Made by a program: the position numbers and the translations under genes. DNA of 39,859 nt, from positions 1-39,859 of IMG/VR virus record IMGVR_UViG_3300027714_000043, one strand, 5' to 3'. This stretch comes from a virus. The notes beneath the pieces were generated by a model. It did no database searches. It was not told the origin of the DNA and saw nothing but the letters and a program-made list of their open reading frames with translations. Positions 29,618-38,922 of the stretch are shown here, piece after piece (the first letter of the stretch is position 1; each line of letters opens with the position of its first letter).

Positions 29618-32600
29618 TAGTATTTTACCTCACTTTCTATATCTAATTCATAAATAATGTTAGAAATAGTTTCTGCGTTTTGAATTTCAAACGTAACAGA
29701 TTTCCCTCTATTTACCCCTAAAGGTATTCCTCTAAATTGTTTTGATTTCGCACTAACAGTATGCCTTTTCTCAACACCATCGTTATTCTCAACTATAGTA
29801 GTTATACTTGCATTAATTCCAGTATACTCAGATTTTACTCTTTTTAAAGTTCCTTTTTCAAAAAACATACTTTTTGTTTTAATACTAGATTCTTCTTCTG
29901 TAAAAGTTTCTGTTGGGTAAGAATCTAATCCTGTACCATTTGCCTTCAAATATAAATTAATGTTGTCTAAACGATTGCCACCAGTAAGCGTAATTGATTT
30001 TTTTACATCTAATCCAGTAAATTGTGTCCACATATTTCGGTCAATATGATAAACAAAACTAATTCCATTATCAATTACATCGTGTAATACATATTGGTTG
30101 TTTAAAGGCACATAATAGCCAAATAACGAATCTTTTATTGGAACGTCTATAATGTTCTTGGTAATTAAGCCAAAGCCCTTACCATCCCATTTTACCACTC
30201 CAACTTCACTTAGCCAAAACAATGCATCTCCAGCTCTGACCAATGACTTCTCAGCCAATAAACCATATTGCTGTTTTTCTTCAATCAATGAACTCGATGA
30301 ACCACTCCATCCGCTTGCAGAACCCTGCAATACAAATCTGTTAATGCTGTTTCTTGTAAAAATAATAAATGTGTTTTGATACTCAAATTGTAGAAAAGAA
30401 GGTGCTGGCATTATTTTTAAAATTGGCTCTCTAACTTTTTTAAAATATAAATCTGGAAATGCCTTACCATTTACATCTGTCCATTTGACCATGTTTCTGT
30501 TAGACTTATATTTAATTTCTTTTGTCTCGTCAAAATCAATATTGTTGTTGTATGTATCATTTAAACAACTTTTACCAATCATATCATCATACATTGGTTG
30601 AAAATTCCACAATTGTGCTATTGTCTGTAAATCATCAAGATAAACACCTTTCTCTACAATAAGATTATCAATGTATAATGTATTAAGCGTATTTCTGGGG
30701 TCGTTTGAATATGAAGTAAGATGCTCAGATGAACCAATGACAATTTTACTCATCTCATCACCGTCTACATCTGACCATTCTGGTAAATCAAGATGGACAT
30801 CAGAATCAATATTAGCAACATTAAACTCACTATTATTATTATTATACATCTGAAGTGTAGATTTGCTTTCAGAAAGACTCCAGCTCCATAATATATTATA
30901 AGTATAATCTATATCATCACCACTATATAAATCATAAATATTAGAACTCCCCAATGCTATTTCAAGATAAGGAAATGTTCCAGAGAGTGTATTACTATTA
31001 TATATTCTATATGCCCAATATGCTGTACCAGATGGATGAATAGGATTAGTACCAACTCCCGATACTAGAGTAGATAATCCCAAAACTATCATGTCTTTTC
31101 CATCGTCACCATAAACAGTAAATATTGCATAAAAATTACCATTTGTAAATGATGGCTGTTTAAAAGTTAAAGTCCCAGATATAAACCCTTTATTAAAATT
31201 TAATTCACTTGCAGTTGCCCCAGATAAATCAGTATATAAAAAATCATATTGAATACGCCCATTTAAATTATTTGAAACATAACTTTGGTTACCTATTTTA
31301 TAATCAGCAAACGACTCAAATTGTGGCAAAGATGATAATTTATCTGGACTTGAACCAAAAGAACTTAATGTACCATCTATATTAGTGTTTGCTTTATTTA
31401 AAGCTCCTTTATTTGGTTCTGCAAATTCTTGTGGAGTAACAATTACTGATGAAGTGTTTCTGACTCGACTATTATTCCACACCTGCTGTCTGTTCCAACT
31501 CATATCGCCAGATTCAGTACCAATTTTATGAAACCTTCCATAATGAACACCGATATTTCCTTTCCAACTAAAATCATTTTGAATTATTTCATTATAAATG
31601 TCTGGGACACCATCATAATCGTTTATATTAGCTTCATCAGTCCAACATAAATAAACTACATGGGAAGACCCAGCAACCAACAATGGGATTTTTATGTATA
31701 AATCTATATGACCAAAATCAGAAGTTGAACTAGCTAATTCTCCTGTTTTAAAAGAAACCATTATTGGTGTTGTGGCATCTTCATCGTATAATCTTATATG
31801 TTTTGCTCTTGAATCTTCAAGACTCAAAAGATTAGTAAAATCATCAACATTAAAATGTTCTATTGCAGTATCATTATTTAATGGATTAGATGCAGCATCC
31901 CATAAACGTATTTTAACAACTGCATCTACATAATGTTTATTATCTTTATTATCAATAGTTATCGGATGATAATATTTAAACTCATGTGGAAATTTAATTT
32001 TTGTCTGGACATTACCGACCATTGTAATACCACCAAGCGATGCCGCTGTTTTTGCTATTGGAGCAACATCATTCTCATAATTAACAGTATCACCTTTTGA
32101 TACTTCAACAGTTAATGTATAATCATTACCAGTAGTTTCAGTTTTATTTGATTTATCTATTATTTCAAATTGTTCTGTAAGGTCTAATGTTTCTATTGTG
32201 TCCCCTTCAGAATAACGCATAACACGCATATAAACTTTGAAATATTTTAAATCTTCTAAATCATTTTCAGGAATATCTGGTACTGATAAACCAGTAATAG
32301 ATACTTTATCAATCCACCTTTCATCTGCTCCATTAGCATCAATCTTAAAAAATTGCATATCTAATGTATCTGATAATGGTGCAGGGTTACTTTCATCCCC
32401 AAATTTTGTTACAGCCGTATATGTACATTGAAACAAACCGAGGTCAGATAATCTTGCATTTGTAGAAACTTCTTCAAATAAAGAACTATCCCATTCATCT
32501 ATATTATAAACTCTAGCTTTATTTTTAGGAGCTGGCATACCTAATTTTCCAGCTCTAAATAAACCATCGTTATCTATTGTCACAAAATGTGCATTATTAA

Positions 32601-33093
32601 CATTGTCAGTAATAATAACCCTATCATCTGAGTTAATAAATTGAATGTCTGATAATTCTGTATATATAATTCCAGAGTCTAATAATAGTTCATTTAAAGT
32701 TTGGTCAGTTTCGTAGTCCGCTATGTTTTCCCATTCTAATTCACCTGAATTATTTATTAGGTATAATACATGGACTTCATAAGTATCATTATGAGTTTTA
32801 CCAAATGCAAGTAAAATATAATTAGTGCTTAATATGTACCCATCTGATTTTTCAAGTTCAATGTCTGTTATAGAATAATAAGGCTCTGATATTGAGATTA
32901 TATCGCTAAAGAGTGTTATAAGTTTATCATCTAGGACATTATCAAATTGAGCTTGTTCTGTTCTTTTTTTTAATACACCATCACCAGTAATTTCATAATT
33001 TATACATTCTTGCAATTGACTATCATCAATTAAATCAGAACGAGCTACGTTGTTAAGCCCTCCAGTAAGAAGAGGTAATGCTCTTTTTGCCAT
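29617..33093 (-). CDS. Large neck/tail protein with DUF2341-like insertion (1158 aa)
   Basis: An 1158-residue virion protein. The start (MAKRALPLLTGGLNNVARSD, then CINYEITGDGVLKKRTEQ) and the C-terminal third (FQYENTFIIFTRNSINRFVLQG-type, GDALFWLSEVGVVKWDGKGF, a beta-propeller pattern) match large podovirus tail tube/stabilisation proteins. Between about 390 and 500 lies a segment with RAKHIRLYDEDATTPIMVSF and SSHVVYLCWTDEANINDYDG, which resembles the DUF2341 carbohydrate-surface domain (W-x-V-x-V... and Y-x-Y-G-N-like), followed by a lectin-like beta sandwich to about 830. Thus a binding module seems to be inserted in the neck protein. ATG follows AGGGCATTTTAA. Domain calls are by eye. Confidence 0.7.
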   Translation of the reverse strand: MAKRALPLLTGGLNNVARSDLIDDSQLQECINYEITGDGVLKKRTEQAQFDNVLDDKLITLFSDIISISEPYYSITDIELEKSDGYILSTNYILLAFGKTHNDTYEVHVLYLINNSGELEWENIADYETDQTLNELLLDSGIIYTELSDIQFINSDDRVIITDNVNNAHFVTIDNDGLFRAGKLGMPAPKNKARVYNIDEWDSSLFEEVSTNARLSDLGLFQCTYTAVTKFGDESNPAPLSDTLDMQFFKIDANGADERWIDKVSITGLSVPDIPENDLEDLKYFKVYMRVMRYSEGDTIETLDLTEQFEIIDKSNKTETTGNDYTLTVEVSKGDTVNYENDVAPIAKTAASLGGITMVGNVQTKIKFPHEFKYYHPITIDNKDNKHYVDAVVKIRLWDAASNPLNNDTAIEHFNVDDFTNLLSLEDSRAKHIRLYDEDATTPIMVSFKTGELASSTSDFGHIDLYIKIPLLVAGSSHVVYLCWTDEANINDYDGVPDIYNEIIQNDFSWKGNIGVHYGRFHKIGTESGDMSWNRQQVWNNSRVRNTSSVIVTPQEFAEPNKGALNKANTNIDGTLSSFGSSPDKLSSLPQFESFADYKIGNQSYVSNNLNGRIQYDFLYTDLSGATASELNFNKGFISGTLTFKQPSFTNGNFYAIFTVYGDDGKDMIVLGLSTLVSGVGTNPIHPSGTAYWAYRIYNSNTLSGTFPYLEIALGSSNIYDLYSGDDIDYTYNILWSWSLSESKSTLQMYNNNNSEFNVANIDSDVHLDLPEWSDVDGDEMSKIVIGSSEHLTSYSNDPRNTLNTLYIDNLIVEKGVYLDDLQTIAQLWNFQPMYDDMIGKSCLNDTYNNNIDFDETKEIKYKSNRNMVKWTDVNGKAFPDLYFKKVREPILKIMPAPSFLQFEYQNTFIIFTRNSINRFVLQGSASGWSGSSSSLIEEKQQYGLLAEKSLVRAGDALFWLSEVGVVKWDGKGFGLITKNIIDVPIKDSLFGYYVPLNNQYVLHDVIDNGISFVYHIDRNMWTQFTGLDVKKSITLTGGNRLDNINLYLKANGTGLDSYPTETFTEEESSIKTKSMFFEKGTLKRVKSEYTGINASITTIVENNDGVEKRHTVSAKSKQFRGIPLGVNRGKSVTFEIQNAETISNIIYELDIESEVKY

Positions 33094-33106
33094 TTAAAAT
33101 GCCCTA

Positions 33107-35731
33107 TTAAAATGTGTGTTGAACAAAAGTCCAATAAGCTGACCATCTCATTGTGTCCGTATCTGAATCATCTAATACTTGTGCGTACAATAAACTAGAG
33201 ACTATCGCTACTTGAGCATTAAATGAGGTGTCCTCACTATCATAGCTTCTTACCGTTTGTTGTATAATAGCCTCAGTTCCACCATCATTCTCAAGAAGAA
33301 ATTCAATTATAAATCCTATAGTTTTTGCCGCTCCAGCTTTTGAGCCTACAATTCTAACTGTTCCACAAGCAACAGAATCTGAATCAAAAGGTATTCCCCC
33401 ACCAGTAACAGCACCGTTTATACTCTGCATACTTGAGGTCATTGCAAAAGAATCAAGTTTATGCATTGTTACACATCTACTATCTCCAACTGCTGCAAAC
33501 ATACCAGCAGAATAAGAAAGTTCACTTTTCCTATCGGATTTTGCATTTCTACCAAATGCAATTGAATAAGAATTTGTAGCTTGACTTGTTGTACCAATCA
33601 CAATAGAACCTGTACTTGAAGCTGTATTTGTGTCTCCAATCGCAACCGAATTACTAGCTGAAGCTGTAGAACCATCTCCTATAGAGATACTATCTGTTCC
33701 GCTAGCCCTAGCAGTATGACCAATTGCAGAGGCGTTTACACCATCTGCATTTGAGGCTTGACCGATACTAACACTATAATTACCCGGTGCATTTGTATTA
33801 AGTATCATTAGTCCACCAGTACCATTTGGAGATATTCCTAAATCTCCGTTAGTATCTGTTGTAGATATTAAATTAGCGTTTAATGTTATATTATCTATAT
33901 TAAGAATTCCACCTGTAATAGCGTTTGTACCAGCTACGATTGCTCCACTAAATGTCGCTGTGTTGTCTGCTGATAATTTTAAAGCCGAACCGGGACTTGT
34001 CCCCTGACTACCTGAGTTTGTTTTAAAATCTATGTACCCTTTCTCATCAGAAGCACTACCTTCATGTGCTACCAAGATATGAGCCATATCATCAACGCTT
34101 GCTCCGCTTCCTTTGTTTCCAGTAAATTTTAAAGTAATATCCCTTGCATTAGTAGAATCACTAGTTTCTTGATTATCAAAGGTAACTACGGTTGCTGTTG
34201 CATGAGAAACGGTTAACGCTGAATAGGCGATTGCTCCACCGACAGATAAATCACCAGTTACAGTTAGATTATCAGAGACCGTTGTTTCAGAAGTGGTATG
34301 CCCAATTATTACTGGCGCACCACTAACATTTGCATTAATTCTTACACCGTGGTCTGTGTCTCCATCTAAAGTTATTCCACCAACATCTGATAATAAAGTT
34401 ATAGACCTTGCGTCTGTTCCTTGGTCTGAATGTATTCTAATTTTTTCAGATGTCCCACCATTTGCCCTAATATAAATAGCATCAGCGGCATTTTCTGTTG
34501 ATGTAAGATTTATAGATGAAGAAGTTGTTATATCAATGTCTTCACCTGCACCTCCACCTGATGTTATATCTATACCACCAGCACTTGCACTTAACACAAT
34601 TGCGTCTTGAGCGTTTTCTGTTGAAGATATATTTACAGACGAACCAGTTGCTGTAATATCAATGTCTTCTCCTGCCGCTGCTCCAGTTGCTCTTATATCA
34701 ATACCACCAGCAGAAGCAAGTACATCAATTGCGTTTGCACCTGTACCAGCCGATGAGAGTGCTAATGTTTGCGTTCCACCACCAGCAACAGATAAAGTCA
34801 AATCTTTAGCTGAACCAGTTATAGTTATATTGGAGTCATCTGTTCCGTCAATTGAAAGGCTACTACCATCTATTATAAATGCCCCTGAATTAATATCTAC
34901 TCTTCCAGACGTTGTTATGTCAATTTCAGAACCATTTGTTCCTGCAATATTTACTCCAGTATGACCATCAATTGTTACAGCACCAGCTTCAGAATCAATT
35001 AATATAGTTCCCGATGTTGTCTTCCAATTTGAATTTGCTGCACCAGTAAGTTCCAATGCACCACTACTCATAATATCTAATTTAGTACCATTCCCTTCAA
35101 TTTTTTCTCCATCATCACCAAAAGTAAGCCCTACATTTATTGGGATGTTAATATCTGTAGATGCTGTTAAATTTATATCAGCAGACGCACCAAGAGTTAA
35201 ATCGGTGCTATTACCAGAAACAAATTCATTACTATCTACAAATTGCATCTTAACGCCGCTTGCAATAGTTACAACTCCAGTATGGGATGTTGCTCCAGTA
35301 ACCGTAAGATTATCATTAATAGTCGTTTCTGAAGTTGAATGACCTATAGATATTGGACTGCCGCTTGTTGCCGCATTAATGACAACTCCGTTACTTGTGT
35401 TTGTGTTATCTATTGTTAAGCTTGTTGTAGAATTAAGGTCTATAGATGCACTAGCTAAATCAATTTCACCATCTGCAACAAGATTTAATATTGTATCTCC
35501 AGAACTAGATATATAAATAGCGTCATCCCTAAATCTTAGTTGATTTGAAGACTCTAACCTTAACGCTACCGTAGACAGTTTTAAAGCCGAGGCATTGCTA
35601 CCTCCAGCTCCATCGTCTGTGAATAAAGGTTTTAAAGCCGATGTTAGTCCAACATGGTCGGCTGAACCTCCAACACTTAAAAGTTGTTGATAAATCGCTG
35701 CTGGTGTGTTACCTTTTAAAAAATCAGTCAT
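33107..35731 (-). CDS. Tail fibre/spike with YadA-like repeats (874 aa)
   Basis: An 874-residue fibre. The N-terminal 60 residues (LKGNTPAAIYQQLLSVGGSA then HVGLTSALKPLF) would attach to the tail. The body is made of Thr/Ser/Gly/Asp/Ile beta repeats (SSTENAQDAIVLSASAGG, EDIDITATGSSVNI and relatives). About 680-760 has YadA-head-type repeats (ISIGDGSTASASNSVAIG, SIVIGTTSQATNSYSIAFG), as in trimeric adhesins. The C-terminal 120 residues are a compact beta domain (FIIEFLLENDG, MRWSAYWTFVQHTF), likely the tip or trimerisation end. No peptidase S74 chaperone is seen. Role in host recognition is inferred. Confidence 0.85.
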   Translation of the reverse strand: MTDFLKGNTPAAIYQQLLSVGGSADHVGLTSALKPLFTDDGAGGSNASALKLSTVALRLESSNQLRFRDDAIYISSSGDTILNLVADGEIDLASASIDLNSTTSLTIDNTNTSNGVVINAATSGSPISIGHSTSETTINDNLTVTGATSHTGVVTIASGVKMQFVDSNEFVSGNSTDLTLGASADINLTASTDINIPINVGLTFGDDGEKIEGNGTKLDIMSSGALELTGAANSNWKTTSGTILIDSEAGAVTIDGHTGVNIAGTNGSEIDITTSGRVDINSGAFIIDGSSLSIDGTDDSNITITGSAKDLTLSVAGGGTQTLALSSAGTGANAIDVLASAGGIDIRATGAAAGEDIDITATGSSVNISSTENAQDAIVLSASAGGIDITSGGGAGEDIDITTSSSINLTSTENAADAIYIRANGGTSEKIRIHSDQGTDARSITLLSDVGGITLDGDTDHGVRINANVSGAPVIIGHTTSETTVSDNLTVTGDLSVGGAIAYSALTVSHATATVVTFDNQETSDSTNARDITLKFTGNKGSGASVDDMAHILVAHEGSASDEKGYIDFKTNSGSQGTSPGSALKLSADNTATFSGAIVAGTNAITGGILNIDNITLNANLISTTDTNGDLGISPNGTGGLMILNTNAPGNYSVSIGQASNADGVNASAIGHTARASGTDSISIGDGSTASASNSVAIGDTNTASSTGSIVIGTTSQATNSYSIAFGRNAKSDRKSELSYSAGMFAAVGDSRCVTMHKLDSFAMTSSMQSINGAVTGGGIPFDSDSVACGTVRIVGSKAGAAKTIGFIIEFLLENDGGTEAIIQQTVRSYDSEDTSFNAQVAIVSSLLYAQVLDDSDTDTMRWSAYWTFVQHTF

Positions 35732-35743
35732 ATTTAGCCCCTG

Positions 35744-36544
35744 CTAATATTTATATGTCATATCTCTTGACATATAGGTTGCCTCTAAGTTTGAGTATTG
35801 GTTTTTTAATGAAAATAATTCCATGTCAAAAATCTCTTTATTTACCGAAAAAATATCTGGGTCTTTAAATTTAGGTCTTGCTGTTAACGCATACAATACA
35901 CCTGAAATTAATAATTGCCTGTAACTTTCGGGTAAATCTATTATTGAATCTTTACCTACAACATTGTCAAGAAATGAATATGATTTTTTGACACGCAAAC
36001 GTAGTATTTCTGTGGTTGTAGATAAATCTTTTGGAAAATAAATAAATCTTCCTATTTGCGCCCAATAATTTTCTGTTGCGTTATTACTATCTTTTACTTT
36101 CTGATAAGGAACTTGTTCCCATTCTACATTATCTAAATATACTTCTTGTATTTCAACAATATTATCTTCTAATCTAAGTCGGCTTTCGCCTGACGTATAA
36201 TCATATTCAAATCTAAATCTTCCGTAATCCTCAACCTCATCAGTTATTTCAAGATTAATGACAGTAGTAGCCATTAAATCTATTGATTGACTTATTGCTG
36301 ATGGAGATACCTGTACTAATTGTTGCCATAACCCAATTTCATCATTAATTCTTCTAATTACTTTATTTACTTCTGCCTTAACAATAGAGATATTTGGTTG
36401 TTGAGGTAATTCTAAAGCAATGTCTTGGTAGACATCGTAAAATAATATTGGGACTATCTGAGTTGCAGTCCCATCTTTTAAATTACTTGCTTGCGTTACT
36501 GCGCTTGCTTGTTTTTTAATTGGTTGTTCTGGAAATAAACTCAT
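35744..36544 (-). CDS. Neck/tail protein (266 aa)
   Basis: A 266-residue virion protein between the two paralogous neck proteins and the fibre. It has helices VNKVIRRINDEIGLWQQLV (about 62-80), beta segments (INLEITDEVEDYGRFRFEYD), and GRFIYFPKDLSTTTEILRLR (about 172-191), which resembles the GN-IYFyp segment in the two genes next to it, so all three may share a head-completion/adaptor fold. The C-terminus is helical and ends YMSRDMTYKY. Start overlaps the upstream stop. Inferred connector or tail tube component. Confidence 0.6.
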   Translation of the reverse strand: MSLFPEQPIKKQASAVTQASNLKDGTATQIVPILFYDVYQDIALELPQQPNISIVKAEVNKVIRRINDEIGLWQQLVQVSPSAISQSIDLMATTVINLEITDEVEDYGRFRFEYDYTSGESRLRLEDNIVEIQEVYLDNVEWEQVPYQKVKDSNNATENYWAQIGRFIYFPKDLSTTTEILRLRVKKSYSFLDNVVGKDSIIDLPESYRQLLISGVLYALTARPKFKDPDIFSVNKEIFDMELFSLKNQYSNLEATYMSRDMTYKY

Positions 36545-37167
36545 TAGCTATATGCTCCCTCTTTAGCTGGTTGACCAGTAAAGGCTGGCAAATTTGAAAT
36601 ATTTACAACTGTTTCAGATATTATCCTGTAGATAAAATTCCTTGAATAATTTAAAGTATTAATTAAATTTGTGTTATCATTCCATTCATCAGGGTTTGGA
36701 TTTTCAATAAATTGAAAGACTACGCTTATTTCAACTTCCTCGTCAGCCAATTGACCTGATACAAAATAAATATTATTGCCTCTTCTAAAATAAAATATTT
36801 CTTCCGAAGTGGGTCTAAACGCAACTTCTAAAGCCATTCTCTTGTATTCTTCTTGAGGAATTTCTTTTAAAGTTAAAGCAGATGCGAAATCTTCATTAGG
36901 TCTTTGAAAAATATCTAAAAATCTTATAACGCTTCCAGAAGAAGCTATAGAAGGCAAACTTACGGTGTATTGTGAGTTTTTTAAATCTAGTGTATGGTCA
37001 ATCTCTTTTATTAAATCTGGTATCTCAACTAAATTATAATTTTCCTCTTTAGCAAGAACAGAACACATACTATCAACAAAACATTGACTTATTAGACCAC
37101 GAAATCTTTTAAGGTCTGGGTCTCCTAACCTTTTTCCAATTTCTTTTTGTACGTCTTTATAAATCAT
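36544..37167 (-). CDS. Neck/adaptor protein, paralogue A (207 aa)
   Basis: A 207-residue protein. The segment FRPTSEEIFYFRRGNNIYFV (about 117-136) matches YRPFDDEIFYYLRGNYIYFY in the next gene, as do the N-terminal helix and the helical C-terminus, so the two genes are paralogues from tandem duplication. The position between lysis genes and fibre/tail genes in the late operon suggests a head-tail adaptor or tail collar. Its stop overlaps the next start by one base. Family not named. Confidence 0.65.
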   Translation of the reverse strand: MIYKDVQKEIGKRLGDPDLKRFRGLISQCFVDSMCSVLAKEENYNLVEIPDLIKEIDHTLDLKNSQYTVSLPSIASSGSVIRFLDIFQRPNEDFASALTLKEIPQEEYKRMALEVAFRPTSEEIFYFRRGNNIYFVSGQLADEEVEISVVFQFIENPNPDEWNDNTNLINTLNYSRNFIYRIISETVVNISNLPAFTGQPAKEGAYS

Positions 37168-37767
37168 TTATTCTCCGCTTTGCTGTTGCTTAATCCTACT
37201 GGTGCTATAATCAATAACTTTATAAATAAAATTTAATGAAAATAATTTTTCAAAAAAAGTTGATTCACTTATATTATCACTATATACATACTCATCTGGT
37301 TCTGCAATATAAGTAATAACAAATTTTTGAGATGTCATTCTTTCTTTAGGGTAAAAATATATATAGTTTCCTCGTAAATAATAAAATATTTCATCATCAA
37401 AAGGTCTATAGTCTATATCATTTAACCTATTTCTTTCTTCTATAGAAATCTCTATATATTTAAAATTTGAACCACTATCAGTTAAATCATCAACTATACT
37501 TACTATTTTAGATGGATTAGAATCTAAATCCCGACCATCACCTTTAATTTGCAATTGAGAAGCATTTGAAAATTCACCAACAATTCGAGTCTCTGATTTA
37601 ATAAGACCAAAAATATCATTTTCTGTTACACCTTCAGCAATCGCTAAAGAAGTTATTCCTTCATACACTAATGATTTTGCTCTATCTAAATAAATATCAC
37701 CCTCTGAATCATTAACTCTTTTAAGAATCTCTTGAACAACATCAAAGTATGTCATAGTCCTAGCCAT
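37168..37767 (-). CDS. Neck/adaptor protein, paralogue B (199 aa)
   Basis: A 199-residue protein, beginning MARTMTYFDVVQEILKRVND, a helix, then a beta-rich domain with YRPFDDEIFYYLRGNYIYFY (about 125-144) that is clearly related to the following gene (paralogue A). The C-terminus is a helix with YKVIDYSTSRIKQQ. It directly abuts paralogue A and overlaps the 111-residue gene before it. Head-tail connector role inferred. Confidence 0.65.
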   Translation of the reverse strand: MARTMTYFDVVQEILKRVNDSEGDIYLDRAKSLVYEGITSLAIAEGVTENDIFGLIKSETRIVGEFSNASQLQIKGDGRDLDSNPSKIVSIVDDLTDSGSNFKYIEISIEERNRLNDIDYRPFDDEIFYYLRGNYIYFYPKERMTSQKFVITYIAEPDEYVYSDNISESTFFEKLFSLNFIYKVIDYSTSRIKQQQSGE

Positions 37768-38095
37768 CTAACTCTACTATCTTATCAATTAAGGCTTCTT
37801 TCTTTACAAATGTTTCTTTATAAGGAACGCCTTTATCTGTGGCTACTTTCTTTAATTTATTGTAAGCAATTTTATTGTAATCATCTGATTTATTATGAAA
37901 CTCTACAGATTCATACTTGTCAACTAAAACTTTAGCGACATCTCTATCAACCATCAAAGGTATCTTATATTTAAAAATAAAATTCTTACGATTATAAATC
38001 CATTCTGAATCAAATGCTAATATTTCTTTTTTACTTAAAAATTTTGAAGTAGGAGCATTTGGAATTGTTTCATTGTCAAGCAACCCTATTTTCAT
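37760..38095 (-). CDS. Small virion-region protein with HeH/LEM-like C-terminus (111 aa)
   Basis: A 111-residue basic protein. The N-terminal half reads KEILAFDSEWIYNRKNFIF and IPLMVDRDVAKVLVDKY, and the last 35 residues (KLKKVATDKGVPYKETFVKK, then ALIDKIVEL) look like the short HeH/LEM/SAP-type helix-extension-helix domain that often ends phage head-completion or tail proteins. Its end overlaps the start of paralogue B. A head-completion function is possible from position but not shown. Confidence 0.6.
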   Translation of the reverse strand: MKIGLLDNETIPNAPTSKFLSKKEILAFDSEWIYNRKNFIFKYKIPLMVDRDVAKVLVDKYESVEFHNKSDDYNKIAYNKLKKVATDKGVPYKETFVKKEALIDKIVELDG

Positions 38096-38574
38096 TAGTC
38101 TTTCCTTTTCTCTGCCATTTCTAAAAAATGACTTATTGTTCCAGCTCCAGAGTTTGTATTATATACTCTTTTCCAATATTTAGCAATCTCTGTTATATCC
38201 GTAGGTATCGGATTTGGGTCTCTTCTGTATTTTACTCGGCAGAATACTATCCCAGCCGATATATCATGCCATAACAGTTCTTTTAACTCTTCTTCGCTCA
38301 TTTTAACTAAAGATTCTTTATCTCGCTGCATTGAACTTGCAATTTTTTCAAATGTACCTTCTCTGTAGCCTAAGTAATTATCAATACAATCTTTTGCAGT
38401 TGCAGATTCAACTTGCCAAAAACTTTTAGCAATACCCGACCCAATTTGAGATATATAGCTATACCCAGATTCAACAAGTCCAGTTAAAAAAACTAGCTCA
38501 ACTGCTTCTTTGGAGTGCATCCCCATTTTCCAAAGGACATCATCTATAAGCTTTTTTATTTGTTTATGATGCAT
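38095..38574 (-). CDS. Lysozyme/transglycosylase-like protein (159 aa)
   Basis: A 159-residue single-domain protein. VFLTGLVESGYSYISQIGSG (about 28-47) has the catalytic-like Glu followed by Ser-Gly-Tyr, as in lysozyme-like transglycosylases, then GIAKSFWQVESATAKD (about 47-62), equivalent to the G-x-G-L-x-Q-x-E block, and AGIVFCRVKYRRDPNPIP (about 107-124). It would cleave peptidoglycan, either as endolysin or as a virion entry enzyme. No signal peptide. Its neighbours are small membrane proteins, fitting a lysis cassette. ATG at 38574 overlaps the upstream gene. The family name is not certain. Confidence 0.7.
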   Translation of the reverse strand: MHHKQIKKLIDDVLWKMGMHSKEAVELVFLTGLVESGYSYISQIGSGIAKSFWQVESATAKDCIDNYLGYREGTFEKIASSMQRDKESLVKMSEEELKELLWHDISAGIVFCRVKYRRDPNPIPTDITEIAKYWKRVYNTNSGAGTISHFLEMAEKRKD

Positions 38575-38776
38575 CTTCTTTTTTTTCTAAAGTGTCAAGA
38601 CCTAATATCATGCCATCAAATACACCTTCTATTAACTCTAACTCTTCTTTTTCGTTTAAGATTGGTAGATTTAATTTTTTATTCATTGCATTGCAAAGAA
38701 AATCTTTCTTACTTACAATATATCTCTTTACAAGTTTTGGAAACACACTTTTAAACCAAGAATTTATTTTATCCAT
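38564..38776 (-). CDS. Small protein in lysis cassette (70 aa)
   Basis: A 70-residue protein; ATG at 38776 is chosen for the AAAGGGGAAGTA before it (an in-frame start at 38809 lies in the upstream membrane gene). Basic amphipathic N-terminus (MDKINSWFKSVFPKLVKRYI) and an acidic helical C-terminus (EKEELELIEGVFDGMIL). No clear membrane span. Lies between a membrane protein and the lysozyme-like gene and overlaps both. Function unknown; possibly a lysis regulator. Confidence 0.55.
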   Translation of the reverse strand: MDKINSWFKSVFPKLVKRYIVSKKDFLCNAMNKKLNLPILNEKEELELIEGVFDGMILGLDTLEKKEDAS

Positions 38777-38922
38777 TACTTCCCCTTTATTTTTGTAGCT
38801 TTTAACCATAAGTAGTAAATATTAACTGCAAACATTATACACATCAAAACTCCAGATATAACGTCTGTGTAATATACAACTCCTAGACTTGTGCTGACTG
38901 CACTTGTTTTTAAACTATCCAT
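38776..38922 (-). CDS. Tiny membrane protein, holin candidate (48 aa)
   Basis: A 48-residue frame from ATG 38922 to TAA 38776. It begins MDSLKTSAVSTSLGVVYYTD, then a membrane span (VISGVLMCIMFAVNIYYLWL, about 21-40) and a basic tail with KATKIKGK. It shares TAATG overlaps with the genes on both sides. Position just before the lysozyme-like gene and a single span with short N-terminus fit a class III or pinholin-like holin; this is inference. Too short for usual gene callers. Confidence 0.6.
   Translation of the reverse strand: MDSLKTSAVSTSLGVVYYTDVISGVLMCIMFAVNIYYLWLKATKIKGK

Noticed and set aside
33107-35731. Diversity-generating retroelement target in the fibre
   Set aside because: No reverse transcriptase gene and no template repeat was found; the repeats are protein-level beta repeats.
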